The translations under genes were made by a program, and so were the position numbers. From Phoma sp. XZ068 (lineage: Eukaryota; Ascomycota; Dothideomycetes; Pleosporales; Didymellaceae), in the NCBI GenBank assembly GCA_004835665.1, contig RBKR01000004.1, positions 1 through 64,000 of the forward strand: a DNA stretch of 64,000 nucleotides, read 5' to 3'. Below the pieces are notes generated by a model. The model was not told where the DNA came from. It worked only from the letters and a program-made list of their open reading frames with translations, and searched no databases. Positions 18,046 through 32,500 of the stretch are shown piece by piece (the first letter of the stretch is position 1; every line of letters starts with the position of its first letter).

Positions 18046-21000
18046 ATAGTTCTTATATATTTTCTAAGTTAGGGTAGCCTAACTACTTAACTAGGTATTT
18101 ATTCTTATATTCTTTCTTTTAATATTATATTATTTTTTTAACTTTCTACTTAGTTTCTTCTTTAACCTAGTAGTAGAAGTTTTCCTAGATTAGTGTATTA
18201 GAGTCTACTAGTTCTAATAGTAATATATAGAATATAGGGTATATCTTAGTATTCTATAGTAGTTTAAGTTAATAGTTTATAGGGCTAATTTACCTAGAAA
18301 TAAAAAATAGTCTAACCTTAATATAATCTAGTTTTTTTATTAGTCTTTATATTTATAAGTTTTTTATAAGAAAATAGACTTTATCTCCCTCTATTAGCTA
18401 AGGTGCTATTTTTCTTTTCTAATTAATATAAGAGATTGCTTGTTATTAAGCTTTATTAATATTTTTAAGTAATTTCTAGTATACTTTCTTTAGTCTTTAT
18501 ACTAAGGTTATTACTAAGTCTATTTAGATATTACTATTAAGAGATCTTATAAAGAGATTTAGATATCTTCTATAATTTATAAAGAATAGTATTATACCTA
18601 TTACTTCTAATAATTTATTATTATATATAATTTATACTATAGGTAATAGCAAGACCTAGTTGTCTTGCTCTTAGTTACTATATATCCTTAAGTATATTTC
18701 TATAGTTTAATTTATTCTTTCTATTTATCTGTCTGTCTGTAGATAATATATAGTTAATAGCTTTTTCTTAGTACTAATAGCTGCTATAAGTATAGTCTAA
18801 TAGTTTAATATAAAGAGTTTATCTCTATTACTAATAATTAATTCTAGTATACTATAATAATAAATAATTCTATCTAGAAATACTTATATAAGCTACTCTA
18901 TAGTATAACTATATTAAAATAGTATTATTTCTACTGCTTTAGTAAACCTATCTACTATAATAAAGATTAAGTTATAGGAGTATCCTATAATAGAGTTCTT
19001 GGAGATTAGTAGTTATATAATAAAATCTATTATAATATTTGTCTATAGTGCTGTTAGTAGCTCTATTACTTATATTTCTCTATACTTTATATATATACTA
19101 TATTTATTCTATTAGTAATTAATATAGTTCTTAATAAACTTAGTAACCTTGTTCTTTATATAGCTAAACTTATAGTGTTATCTAATAAGTTCTATTATTT
19201 ATATTATACTAGAGTGTCTATAAAGTAGGTTATTATAATAATAACTTATAATTTTATTTTCTAATTCTTCTAGTACCTTTATAGGTATATATTATTTCTA
19301 TTAAACTTGTATTATATTATTAAGCTACTAAGATAGTCTTAACAACCTATCTTTATTAACTCTAAGTATAGCAAACTAATTAATAGTTTTTTCTTTAGCT
19401 AGATTATATTATCTACTAAGTATATTAGCTCTACTATTATCTTTTTCTAGAGTATATAGTATCTTAAACTTATACTATCCTAATAGCTTAGACTAGCATA
19501 CTTATTATTAGTTAAGTATTTTAGTAGTAGTAAAGTGTACTAGGTTCTTATAGTTAGTATAAATAGTAAGTTCTAAGTAACTTTCTGCATAGATTCTCTA
19601 ATATTCTAGAGCTAATATAATAGCTAGTAGTTCCTTATTATATATATTATATTATTTCTCTAGTTCTAAGAACTTTCTAGAGTAGTAGGTAATTAGGTAC
19701 TATTATCTATCTTATTTTTATATAGTATAAGCTTCTAATACTAAATCTAAAGTATCTATCTTAATTTAAAGTAGCTTTCTACTTTTAAATATAATTATTA
19801 TAGGTAGCTTAATATAGGACTATTTAAGTAACTAGAAAGCATCCTCTTATACTTATTCCTATTTAAATAGTATATCCTTCTATATAAGCTTTATAAGTAG
19901 TAAGGCCTTAAGTAAATAATCTTTAATAAAGTATTAATTAAAGTTAATAAATCCTAGAAATTTCTAAATTCCTTTAAGGGAGGTAGGAGTTAGCTAATTC
20001 TTTATAACCTAAATCTTTATTTTACTTATCTTAACTCTATATCTTCTTATAATATAGCTAAGAAATTTTACTTCTTTTTTATACTATTTATACTTCTTAG
20101 GTTTAAGTTAAAGATCTACCTTTCTTAGGTATTCTAACACTTCTCTAATATAGTAAATATATTCTTTTAGTATTACTAAATATACTAGGATATTATTAAG
20201 GTATACTACTACTATAATATTTAAGTGTACTCTTAATATATTATTAATAAGGGCCTAATATATAGCTAGTGTGTTAGTAAGCCTAAATAGTATTACTAAA
20301 TACTTAAAATAACTATAGTATATTCTAAATATAGTCTTCTATTCTTTGCCTTCCTTTATATATATAAAGTTATATACTTTATATAAATTAAGTATAGTAA
20401 AGTATTATACTCTAGATAACTAATCCTGTAACTCCTTAATATTTAGTAATAGGTACTAATTCTTAATTATAATATTATTAAGTTTCTAGTAGTTAATATA
20501 TATTTATAATTTACTATCTTTCTTTAGTATAAAGAGGACTAGGAATCCTACTAGTAATTCTAATTCTTATATAAATCCTTTCTTAAGGTTTTTATTAATA
20601 TATTCCTTAAGTATACTAAGTTCTTTCTTAGACATTCTATATATAGGCCTAAAAGGTAGTTCCTTTTCTTTCTAGAGCTTAATCTTGCAATTCTAGAGTT
20701 TATACTATAGTAATATCTTTATAGTCTTCTTATTATAGAAGAGTTCTATATAACTCTTATATTTATCTAGAATATTAGGAGGTATACTATCCTTCTTCTT
20801 AACTATTACTTTATAACTAGTAGGGTGTTCTATATCTATATAGTTAACTACTCTATCTTAGCACGTCTTATATATTAAAGAGATATTATTAACCTTCTTC
20901 TTATCTACTAGTTATATTATAAACTACGCAGGCTATAATATAGTAGTGCTATATCTATATTAACTTAATAAAAGCTATTAATTCTTCTAATTAATATCTA

Positions 21001-23198
21001 GATTGTGCTTTTTTAACTATAGAAGTCCTAATATAATATTATAAGTAGCTATCTTAAAAGTATCTAGGGTTATTTCCTTATAGTATTTATAGATCTAGAG
21101 AGGTACTATAGTTACTTTATATATAATCTTAGATTCTTTAGGTATTAGTTCTCTATTAGCTACTCTAAGTAGGTAAGGTATTATCTTCTAAGTAGAGTAT
21201 AGTCTAGCTAGCTATACTACTTATAAAGAGATATAATTAGACTATACTCTAGAGTCTAAGAGTGCCTTTATCTATCTTCTATTTACCTTAACAAGTAACT
21301 TAATTAGTTAGTAATTACTTTTAATACTATTAATAAATTAATCTCTAGCGCCTACTAGCACTACTCTAAAAAAAAATTCTCTTATCTAAAGCTATTACTT
21401 TACTTCTTTTCTTTATAGGTCTTATAGTAGGGATTAAGGCAGGTCTGCTAATACTAGTTAAAGTATTACTTATTTATTACTAGTCCTTATTATCTATACT
21501 TAGACTTATTCTAGCTAGAAAAGTATTAGTTATTATATTTATCTATTAGGTATAGTATATAGTAGTCCTCCTTGCAATCTTTCTATTATAGTTTATATAG
21601 ACGCCTCTTTAGAAACTATCTTAAATTAAGTTTTTCTAAATAATATATCTAGCATCTATTATAGTAGTATGCTGTCTATAATAGTGCTCTATAGTATAAG
21701 TTTCTAGAGTCTAGGCTATAGTTAGGTTCTAGGTAGTTATTATTCTAGTTCTAGTATGCTTTTAGCTAATATTACTATTAGTATTCCTTATATAACTTAT
21801 TATACTAATTTTTCTTATTATCTACCTTAATAGAGGGGATAATTAAGTCTTAATATAACTTAGTATAAGCCTTATTATTAGCTTTCTTAACCTTGCATTA
21901 CTTATATTCCTAATATTATATATTTTATTATACCTTGCACTATATAGTAGTAAAGTATACTATTTATTCTTATTTATTATTATCTTCTTCTAGGTAATAT
22001 CTAGGTAGTTATAGTATAATTTCTTCTATATTAGATATCTATATAGCCTAAGACTTATAGTAAGGTGTTATAGATTAGGTAATACTTATATTCTAATACT
22101 TAGTGTCTACTTTATATCCTAACTCTAGGTCTTCTATAAGTTATTCTATATATTTAGTAAGAATCTCCTATTTATTACTAGTGTCCTTGCCTTCTAGTGT
22201 TATAGCTAGCATGTTAATCTATTAGAATACTTTGTTCTATTAGTAATCTTTAGTAAAGTAGCCTAGTTTACTATAGTTATAATAAGTTCTATCCTTATTA
22301 CTATTATTATTACTATATCTTTTCTTTTTATTCTATTATAGCTTTATATTTATAGGACCCTTATTAATATTAGATAGGTCTATAGCCTTAGGTCTATAGT
22401 AACTACTATAAGTGTTACTATAGATATAGTATCTTATATTAGGTTAGTAATTATTTCTATAGTTTTCTTAATAGATATAGTTATTTGCCTATTAATTATG
22501 TAGAGGTACTTATACTAGCTAGGCCTAGGCTTAAATATATAAGTCCTCCTTAAGCTCTTAGTAAAGCTTATAAAGTTAAATATTAATCTTAATTATAGCA
22601 TTAATAAGTTTATCTAATATATTAATAGTACTATTATAGTATATTAGTTCTTCTTTAATATATAGTTTAAGTCCCTAATAAAATATAGTAGTAAGTGTAA
22701 TATTATTCTAACTAGTATTAGTAGTAAGTTACTAAAAGTTAGCTATATAGTTAGTAGTAGCTATATTTTATTATAGGCACTAAATATTTTATTATATAAT
22801 TATAAGTTTATTAGAAACTCTAAAGACTAGTTAAATCTTTTCCTTAAATTTATTAAAGTCTTTAATCTATTTATTAATATTAGTAGAGTTAGCAGTAGAG
22901 TAGTACTTCTTAATAAATAGTTTAACCTATTAGAAAGCTTAACCTCTTATATAACTAGAGATAAGGGTAACTTTTTTATCCTTATTAATATAGTCTCCTT
23001 AGAATATAAAGAAGAAGTCTTACTATATAAGCTAATCCTCTAACTTAGTATATTTACTATAGTAGAAGTTAGGCTTAGTAATGTTTATAGGGTGTATAGT
23101 AATAGTAGCCTCTATATTAGTATTACTATTTATATTAGTAGAGTTACTAGAAGTAGTATAGGTTCCTAATATAGTACTTATCTTAGAGGTATTTAAAA

Positions 23199-23680
23199 TA
23201 TTAAGGTTATAAACTAAGTAAAGCTTATAAATACTTCTAATATTAGTTCTCTAGAATAAGTGCTAGTATAGAAGGGGTTAGTATAGATACCTAGTAAAAC
23301 ACTATAATAACTATAGGTTAATAATAAGTAGTATAGATAGTTAATCTGTCTAGCTTAAGAGTTAGGTTAAGTTCTAATAATAAAGTTAATTAATAAGGTT
23401 AAATATAATACTATAAGGGTAGTGTTCCTAATTACTATATACTAAGAAGTGTCCTATATTTCTTATAATATCCTATAAAGTCCTATAGGAGGCCCTATAG
23501 TTTCTATAAGTAGTTTATAGTCTCTATAGAATATATATATAGTATTTTATACTATCTTATATTCTTAGTATAGTTTGTTTCTATAGGATTATAGGATGTT
23601 ATATAGTTTTTTTAGCCCTATACTATTAATCTATAACTATAACTTTATTATACTATACCTCCTTCTCTAAGATTATAATA
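23199..23680 (-). repeat. LTR (5' LTR of copy 1)
   Basis: Near-identical to the 16,970 LTR apart from transitions. Its right edge (23,680) directly abuts internal sequence of the partial copy 2 at a point equivalent to about position 20,050 of copy 1. Confidence 0.85.
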
Positions 23681-26600
23681 GTATCTTCTTATAATATAGC
23701 TAAGGAATTCTACTTCTTCCTTATACTATTTATATTTCTTAGGTTTAAGTTAAAGATCTGCCTTTCTAAGGTATTCTAACACTTCCTTAATATAGTAAAT
23801 ATATTCTTCTAGTATTACTAAATATACTAGGATATTATTAAGGTATACTACTACTGTAATATCTAAGTGCGCTTTTAATATATTATTAATAAGGGCCTAA
23901 TATATAGCTAGTATGTTAGTAAGCCTAAATAGTATTACTAAATACTTAAAGTAACTATAGTATATTCTAAATATAGTCTTCTATTCTTTGCCTTTCTTTA
24001 TATATATAAAGTTATATACTCTATATAAGTTAAGTATAGTAAAGTATTATACTCTAGATAACTAATCCTATAATTCTTTAATATTTAGTAATAGGTACTA
24101 ATTCTTAATTATAATATTATTAAGTTTCTAGTAGTTAATATATATTTATAATTTACTATTTTTCTTTAGCGTAAAGAGAACTAGAAATCCTACTAGTAAT
24201 TCTAATTCTTATATAAATCTCTTCTTAAGGTTCTTATTAATATATTTCTTAAGTATACTAAGTTCTTTCTTAAATATTCTATATATAGGCCTAAAAGGTA
24301 GTTCCTTCCCTTTCTAGAGCTTAATCTTGCAATTTTAGAGTTTATACTATAGTAATGCCTTTATAGTCTTCTTATTATAGAAGAGTTCTATATAACTCTT
24401 ATATTTATCTAGAATATTAGGAAGTATACTATTCTTCTCTTTAACTATTACTCTATAACTAGTAGGGTGTTCTATATCTATATAGTTAACTACTCTATTT
24501 TAGCATATCTTATATATTAAAGAGATATTATTAATCTTCTTCTTATCTACTAGTTATATTATAAACTATATAGGCTATAATATAGTAGTGCTATATCTAT
24601 ATTAACTTAATAAAAGCTATTAATTCTTCTAATTAATATCTAGATTATACTTTCTTAACTATAGAAGTTCTAATATAATATTATAAGTAGCTATCTTAAA
24701 AGCGTCTAGAGTTATTTCCTTATAGTATCTATAGATCTAGAGGGGTACTATAGTTACCTTATATATAATCTTAGATTCCTTAGGTATTAGTTCTTTATTA
24801 GCTACTCTAAGTAGGTAAAGTATTATCTTCTAAGTAGAGTATAGTCTAGCTAGCTATACTACTTATAAAGAGATATAATTAAACTATACTTTAGAGTCTA
24901 AGAGTACCTTTATCTATCTTCTATTTACTTTAATAGGTAACTTAATTAGTTAGTAATTACTTTTAATATTATTAATAGATTAATCTCTAGTGCCTACTAG
25001 CGCTGCTCTAAAAAAGGATTCTCTTATCTAAAGCTATTACTTTACTTCTTTTCTTTATAGGTCTTATAGTAGGGGTTAAGGTAGGTCTACTAATACTAAT
25101 TAAAGTATTACTTATTTACTACTAGTCTTTATTATCTATGCTTAGACTTATTCTAGCTAGAAAAGTATTAGTTATTATATTTATCTATTAGGTGTAGTAT
25201 ATAGTAGTCCTCCTTATAATCTTTCTATTATAGTTTATATAGATATTTCTTTAGAAACTATTCTAAATTAAGCTTTTCTAAGTAATATATCTAGTATCTA
25301 TTATAGTAGTATACTATCTATAATAGTGCTCTATAGTGTAAGTTCCTAGAGTCTAGGCTATAGTTAGGTTCTAGGTAGTTATTATTCTAGTTCTAGTATA
25401 CTTCTAGCTACTATTACTATTAGTATTCCTTATATAACTTATTATACTAATTTTCTTTATTATCTACCTTAATAGAGAGGATAATTAGGTCTTAATATAA
25501 CTTAGTATAAGCCTTATTATTAGCTTTCTTAACTTTATATTACTTATATTATATATTTTATTACACCTTACACTATATAGTAGTAGAGTATACTATTTAT
25601 TCTTAATTATTATTATCTTCCCTTAGGTAATATTTAAGTAGTAGTATAGTTTCTTCTATATTAGATGTCTATATAGCCTAAAACTTATAGTATAGTATTA
25701 TAGATTAGGTAATACTTATACCTTAGTACTTAGTGTCTACCTTATATCCTAACTCTAGGTCTTCTATAAGTTATCCTATATTTTTAGTAAGAATCTCTTA
25801 TTTATTACTAGTATCTTTACCTTCTAGTATTATAACTAGTATATTAATCTACTAGAATACTTTATTCTATTAGCAATCTTTAGTAAAGTAGCCTAGTTTA
25901 CTATAGTTATAATAGGTTCTATTCTTATTACTATTATTATTACTATATTCTTTTTTTTTATTCTATTATAGCTTTGTATTTATAGGACCCTTATTAATAT
26001 TAGATAGGTCTATAGCCTTAGGTCTATAGTAACTACTATAAGTATTACTATAGACATAGCATTCTATATTAAGTTAGTAATTATTTCTATAGTTTTCTTA
26101 ATAAATATAGTTGTTTACCTATTAATTGCGTAGGGGTGCTTGTGCTAGCTAGGCCTAGGCTTAAGTATATAAGTCCTCTTTAAGCTCTTAGTAGAGCTTA
26201 TAGAGTTAAATATTAATCTTAATTATAGTATTAATAAGTTTATCTAATATATTAATAGTGCTATTATAGTATATTAGTTCTTCTTTAATATATAGTTTAA
26301 GTCCCTAATAAAATATAGTAGTAAGTATAATATTATCCTAACTAGTGTTAGTAGTAAGTTACTAAAAGTTAGCTATATAGTTAGTAGTAGCTATGTTTTA
26401 TTATAGGTACTAAATATTTTATTATATAATTATAGGTTTATTAGAAACTCTAAAGACTAGTTAAATCTTTTCTTTAAATTTATTAAAGTCCTTAATCTAT
26501 TTATTAATATTAGTAGAGTTAGCAGTAGAGTAGTACTTCTTAATAAATAGTTTAACCTATTAGAAAGCTTAACCTCTTATATAACTAGAGATAAGAGTAA

Positions 26601-27307
26601 CTCTCTTGTCCTTATTAATATAGTCTCCTTAGAATATAAAGAAGAGGTTTTACTATATAAGCTAATCCTCTAACTTAGCGCGTTTACTATAGTAGAAGTT
26701 AGGCTTAGTAATATTTATAGAGTGTATAGTAATAGTAGCCTTTATATTAGTATTACTATTTATATTAGTAGAGTTACTAGGGGTAGTATAGGTTTCTAAT
26801 ATAGTACTTATCTTAGAGGTGTTTAAAATATTAAGGTTATAAACTAAGTAAAGCTTATAAATACTTCTAAGGTTAGTTCTCTAGAATAAGTACTAGTATA
26901 GAAGAGGTTAGTATAGATACCTAGTAAAATACTATAATAACTATAGAGTTTATAATAAGAAGTATAGATATAATCTATTTATCTTAAGAGTAGGTAAGAT
27001 CTAATAATAAGATTAATTAATAAGGTTAAATATAATACTATAAGGGTAGTGTTTTTAATTACTATATACTAAAGGGTGTTCTATATTTCTTATAATATTC
27101 TATAAAGTCCTATAAGAGGCCCTATAGTTTCTATAAGTAGTTTATAGTTTCTATAGGATATATGTGTAGTATCTTATACTATCTTATATTCTTAGTATAG
27201 TTTATCTCTATAGAATTATAGAATATTATATAGTCTTCTTAGCCCTATACTATTAATCTATAACTATAACTTTATTATATTATACCTCTTCCTCTAAGAT
27301 TATAACA
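23681..27307 (-). mobile_element. partial Ty3/gypsy retrotransposon (5' half: gag to reverse transcriptase), copy 2
   Basis: Internal sequence from the reverse-transcriptase region (YLNNIL-type box near 23,840) through gag, ending in an LTR at 26,829-27,307. The 3' half and one LTR are missing; the left edge joins the LTR of copy 1. Its right flank CTAGT equals the left flank of copy 1 at 16,965-16,969. Confidence 0.8.
26829..27307 (-). repeat. LTR (5' LTR of copy 2)
   Basis: TATTAAGG start, ATTATAACA end (terminal CA kept here), followed by the 5-bp CTAGT. Confidence 0.85.
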
Positions 27308-28250
27308 CTAGTATTATAGCTTTTATAGCTTTTATAGCTTTTTAGGTTAGTTTCTATAAAAGATTTATATAAAGTTAGTTAGTATAGTATACTAACTATA
27401 AGGTCTTTATAGTCTCTAATAGGTACTATATACTAAAATTAACTTTTTATATCTCTTATAGGAAGTTAGTAGGCAGTCTATTAAAAAACTACTTATAATC
27501 TTACTTTTAGTAGTTATATACTATATATATCTACTTAGTAAATATATATAGTAGCTTAGAGTAAGGTAAACCTAAAGTTAAGACTATAGAAACTACTATA
27601 GCTAACTAAGCTCTACTAGAGATAGCTTATAAAGTATTAATATCTCTAGTAAGGTATCTAGCCTTTATTTTTTTAAAGTAAGCTACTTATTATATCTTTA
27701 TAGCCCTCTTATACTAAGCTTCTAACTCTTATAGCTCTTATTCTATACTATCTACTACTAGAGTATTCTAAGCCTTTATAGGCTACTATAACCTATTAGA
27801 GAGTCTACTTGCTTATACTAGTAAGCTTTATACCTTATTTATTATATTTAAGGAGATAATAGGTTAATTATCTCTTAGTATTATATTCTAAGTTTCTAAT
27901 ATTCTTAATATAGAAGACTCTTCTATTACTATAGAAAAAGAAGCTTCTAGTAGTTCTAGAGTAAGTTCCTCTATAATAAAGCTTAATTAGTTACTTATTT
28001 TATAATACTATAATTTACTTTTTAGTAAAGATAGTAAATAGAATATTAGGCTTAATAGCTAGAAGTACTAGAGAGAGAAGTATTAATATAAGTAGATAGA
28101 ACTATAATAGTCCTAAATAAGGTTAATTAATAGTAGACTATTTACTACTAGGTAGTAAATAGCTAAGCTAGGCTCTATATACTCTAGTTACCCTATATAA
28201 AGGTAACTCTAGTAACTATACTCTACCTAAGTATAGTAGTATAAGTATTT
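27308..28250. other. RIP-mutated DNA between LTR elements
   Basis: AT-rich, low CA/TG. Both strands carry broken coding potential but I could not assign it. The right part may include the N-terminal half of the pogo-type transposase that becomes recognisable from about 28,250. Confidence 0.4.
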
Positions 28251-28494
28251 AACTTCTATAAGCTATATATTTAATAATTATTACCTTATATATACCTACT
28301 TACTTCTTATACCTTCTATAGCCTCTTAATATAAGTTATTTTACCTTTTTAAAGAGAGTATATAGGTACTAAGCTAAAATTCTTATATATAACTAAATTA
28401 ACTATATTATAAAGATAGAGTTTCTACTATACTTTATATATACCTATAAAGTAGTAATTACTCTTAGTAATATCTAGAGAAGGTTCTAAGGTGC
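28251..28494 (+). pseudogene. pogo-type DDE transposase remnant, left part (split by LTR element)
   Basis: From about 28,345 the plus strand reads F-T-F-L-K-R-V-Y and continues to RRF, interrupted only by TAA/TAG at expected Gln codons. This matches the pogo/Fot pattern of a Pro-Leu-Asp-Val box followed by LKR and, further on, FRGAGLVPFNPE. The frame continues without shift at 35,213 when the inserted LTR element and one GGTGC copy are skipped. DNA transposase of the Tc1/mariner superfamily, inactive. Confidence 0.75.
28490..28494. repeat. target site duplication GGTGC (left)
   Basis: GGTGC directly precedes the LTR start at 28,495 and recurs at 35,213-35,217 directly after the other LTR: a 5-bp duplication typical of Ty3/gypsy integration. 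Confidence 0.85.
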
Positions 28495-28978
28495 TGTTAA
28501 GGTTATAAACTAAGTAAAGCTTATAAATACTTCTAAGGTTAGTTCTCTAAGATAAGCACTAGTATAGAAGGGGGTTAGTATAGATGCCTAGTAAAATACT
28601 ATAATAACTATAAGTTTAATAATAAGTAGTATAGATAGTTAATCTGTCTAGCTTAAAAGTTAGGTTAAGTTCTAATAATAAAGTTAATTAATAAGGTTAA
28701 ATATAATACTATAAGGGCAGTGTTCCTAATTACTATATACTAAAGAGTGTCCTATATTTCTTATAATGTCTTATAAAGTTCTATAGGAGGCCCTATAGTT
28801 TCTATAAGTAGTTTATAGTTTCTATAGGATATATATATAGTGTTTTATACTGTCTTATACTCTTAGTATAGTTTATTTCTATAGGATTATAGAATATTAT
28901 ATAGCCTTCTTAGCCCTACACTATTAATCTATAACTATAACTTTATTATACTATACCTCTTCCTCTAAGATTATAACA
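28495..28978 (-). repeat. LTR (3' LTR of copy 3)
   Basis: Best-preserved ends of the family: TGTTAAGG ... GATTATAACA, giving 5-bp inverted termini TGTTA/TAACA. Confidence 0.9.
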
Positions 28979-29039
28979 CTATTCTCTTCCTTTATAGTTT
29001 ATATCTTTATAAACTAATAAATAGTTTTCTAAAGTACTT

Positions 29040-29575
29040 AAGCTTAATATATAACAGGAACCTAAATTAATAATATTAGATATCTTGCTATAGTTGCCTG
29101 TAAGTACTATGCAAAGAAGAACTTACCTTATAAGATGTCTTTATTATATAAGAAGTATAGGAATTATAAATATAATAGAATAAAGAAGTATAAGCCTATA
29201 GAATTACCTATTCCTAACTTCTCTAAAATTAATAATAAGATGTTATATCTAGAAGAAATAGAAGATAAGGCTACTAAAGCTAAGGAAGCTATAATAGCTG
29301 CCTTATAGGCTACTTATACTAAATTAAACTAGGTGCATAAATAAAAAAAATTCTTAAAGTATTATAAACAGTAATAGTTTAACACAAGTACTTAGTTTAT
29401 TAAGGATATAGAGTACCTAGAGTAACAGGAGTTATTACTTAATAATATTACTATACTTAAGAATAGGTTAATGCCTAGCTTACTTATACTAGACTAGGCA
29501 ATATATCCTCTACCTCTAGACCCTAATACTACTAATACTAGTATAATAGCTAGTAGTAGTTTATAAGGTTTGTTA
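29040..29575 (+). pseudogene. antisense Cys-rich / coiled-coil coding remnant inside retrotransposon copy 3
   Basis: Same antisense unit as at 17,510-18,045 but less mutated. A reading with YKKYRNYKYNRIKKYKP, LEEIEDKATKAKEAII and LPLDPNTTNTS runs from near the LTR to about 29,575, with stops only at expected Gln codons. Its position just inside the 3' LTR, opposite to gag-pol, is conserved across copies. Confidence 0.6.
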
Positions 29576-32500
29576 ATAGTTCTTATATATTTTCTAAGTT
29601 AGAGTATCCTAACTACTTAACTAGGTATTTGTCTTTATGTCCTTTCTTTTAGTATTATATTATTTTTTTAACTTCCTACTTAGTTTCTTCTTTAACCTAG
29701 TAGTAAAAGTCTTTCTAGATTAGTATATTAGGGTCTGCTAGTTCTAATAGTAATATATAGAATATAGAGTATATTCTAGTATCCTATAGTAGCTTAAGTT
29801 AATAGTTTATAGGGCTAATTTGCCTAGAAATAAAAAATAGTCTAACCTTAATATAATCTAGTTTTTTTATTAGTCTTTATATTTATAAGTTTTTTATAAG
29901 GAGGTAGACTTTATCCCCCTCTTTTAGCTAAGGTGCTGTTTTTCTTTTTTAATTAATATAAGAGATTGCTTGTTATTAAGCCTTATTAATATTTTTAAGT
30001 AATTTCTAGTATACTTTCTTTAGTCTTTATACTAAGGTTATTGCTAAATCTGTTTAGATATTACTGTTAAGAAATCTTATAAAGAGATTTAGATATCTTC
30101 TATAATTTGCAAAGAATAGTATTATACCTGTTACTTCTAATAGTTTATTATTATATATAATCTATACTATAGGTAATAGCAAGACCTAGTTGTCTTGCTC
30201 CTAGTTACTGTATATCCTTAAGTATGTCTCTATAGTCTAATTTATTCTTTTTATTTATCTGTCTGTTTGCAGATAGTATATAGTTAATAGTTTTTTCTTA
30301 GTACTAATAGCTACTATAAGCATAGTCTAGTAATTTAATATAAAAAGCTTATCTCTATTACTAATAATTAATTCTAGTATACTATAGTAACAGATAATCC
30401 TATTTAAAAATACTTATACAAGCTACTCTATAGTATAACTGTATTAAAATAGTATTATTTCTACTGCTTTAGTAAACCTATCTACTATAATAAAGATTAA
30501 GTTATAGGAGTATTCTATAATAGGGTCCTTGGAGATTAGTAGCTATATAATAAAATCTATTATAATATTTATCTATAGTGCTATAGGTAGCTCTATTACT
30601 TACATCTCTCTATACTTTATATATATACTATACTTGTTCTATTAGCAATTAACACAGTTCTTAATAAACTTAGTAACCTTGTCCTTTATATAGCTAAACT
30701 TATAGTATTGTCTAATAAGTTCTATTATTTATATTATACTAGGGTGTCTGTAAAGTAGGTTATTATAATAACAGCTTATAATTTTATTTTCTAATTTCTC
30801 TAGTACCTTTGCAGGTATATATTATTCCTATTAAACTTATATTATATTATTAAGCTGCTAAGATAGTTCTAACAACCTATTCTTGTTAACTCTAAGTATA
30901 GTAAACTAATTAATTATTTTTTTTCTAGCTAGATTGTGTTGTCTGCTAAGTGTGTTAGCTCTACTATTATCTTTTTCTAGAGTATATAGTATCTTAAACT
31001 TATACTATTCTAACAGCTTAGACTAGTATACTTATTATTAGTTAAGTGTTTTAGTAGTAGTAAAGTATACTAAGTTCTTATAATCTGTATAGATAGTAAG
31101 TTCTAAGTAACTTTCTATATAGATTCTCTAATATTCTAGAGCTAATATAATAGCTAGTAATTCTTTATTATATATATTATATTGTTTCTCTAGTTCTAAG
31201 AACTTTCTAGAGTAGTAGGTAATTAGGTGCTATTATCTGTCTTGTTCTTAGGTAGTGCAAGCTCCTAATACTAAATCTAAAGTATCTATTTTAATTTAAA
31301 GTAGCTTTCTACTTTTAAATATAATTATTATAGGTAGCTTAACATAGGACTATTTAAGCAACTAGAAAGTATCTTCTTATACTTATTTCTACTTAAATAG
31401 TATATTCTTTTATATAAGCTTTATAAGCAGTAAGGCCTTAAGTAAATAATCTTTAATAAAGTGTTAGTTAAAATTAATAAATCCTAAAAATTCTTAAATT
31501 CCCTTAAGAGAGGTAGGAGTTAGCTAATCCTTTATAACCTAAATCTTTATTTTACTTATCTTAACTCTATATCTCTCTATAATATAGTTAAGGAACTTAA
31601 CTTCTTCCTTATACTATTTATATTTCTTAGGTTTAAGTTAAAGATCTACCTTCCTTAGGTATTCTAATACTTCTCTAACATAGTAAATATATTCTTCTAG
31701 TATTACTAAATATACTAGAATATTGTTAAGGTATACTACTACTATAATATTTAAGTATACTCTTAATATATTATTAATAAGGGCCTAATATATAGCTAGT
31801 GTGTTAGTAAGCCTAAATAGTATTACTATATACTTATAGTAACTATAGCATGTTCTAAATGTAGTCTTCTATTCTTTGCCTTCCTTTATATATATAAGGT
31901 TGTACGCTCTATGTAAATTAAGTATAGTAAAGTATTATACTCTAGATAGCTAATTCTGTAGTTCCTTAATATTTAGTAATAGATACTAATTTTTAATTAT
32001 AATATTATTAAGTTTCTAGTAGTTAATATATATTTATAATTTACTATCTTTCTTTAGCGTAAAGAGGACTAGGAATCCTGCTAGTAATTCTAATTCTTGT
32101 ATAAATTCTTTCTTAAGGTTCTTATTAATATATTCCTTAAGTATACTAAGTTCTTTTTTAGACATTTTATATATAGGCCTAAAAGGCAGTTTCTTTCCTT
32201 TCTAGAGCTTAATCTTATAATCCTAGAGTTTATACTATAGTAATGCCTTTATAGTCTTCTTATTATAGAAAAGTTCTATATAACTCTTATATTTATCTAG
32301 AATATTAGGAGGTGCACTATCCTTCTCCTTAACTATTACTTTATAACTAGTAGGGCATTCTATATCTATATAGTTAACTACTCTATCTTAGTATATCTTA
32401 TATATTAAAGAGATATTATTAATCTTCTTCTTATCTACTAGTTATATTATAAACTGTACAGGCTGCAATATAGTAGTGCTGCATCTATATTAACTTAATA

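Larger units (their letters stand above)
16970..23680 (-). mobile_element. full-length Ty3/gypsy chromodomain LTR retrotransposon (RIP-mutated), copy 1
   Basis: 6.7 kb with LTRs at 16,970-17,448 and 23,199-23,680. The coding strand is minus: gag near 22.4-23.1 kb, zinc knuckle near 22.25 kb, reverse transcriptase near 20.2 kb (VYLNNILVY, a RIP-mutated YLDD box), integrase about 18.5-19.4 kb, chromodomain about 18,050-18,110 (KYLV.. then LENI). All frames are riddled with TAA/TAG, so it is inactive. The 5-bp flanks do not match each other (CTAGT left, GTATC right); the left flank instead matches the sequence after 27,307 (composite, see findings). Confidence 0.85.
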
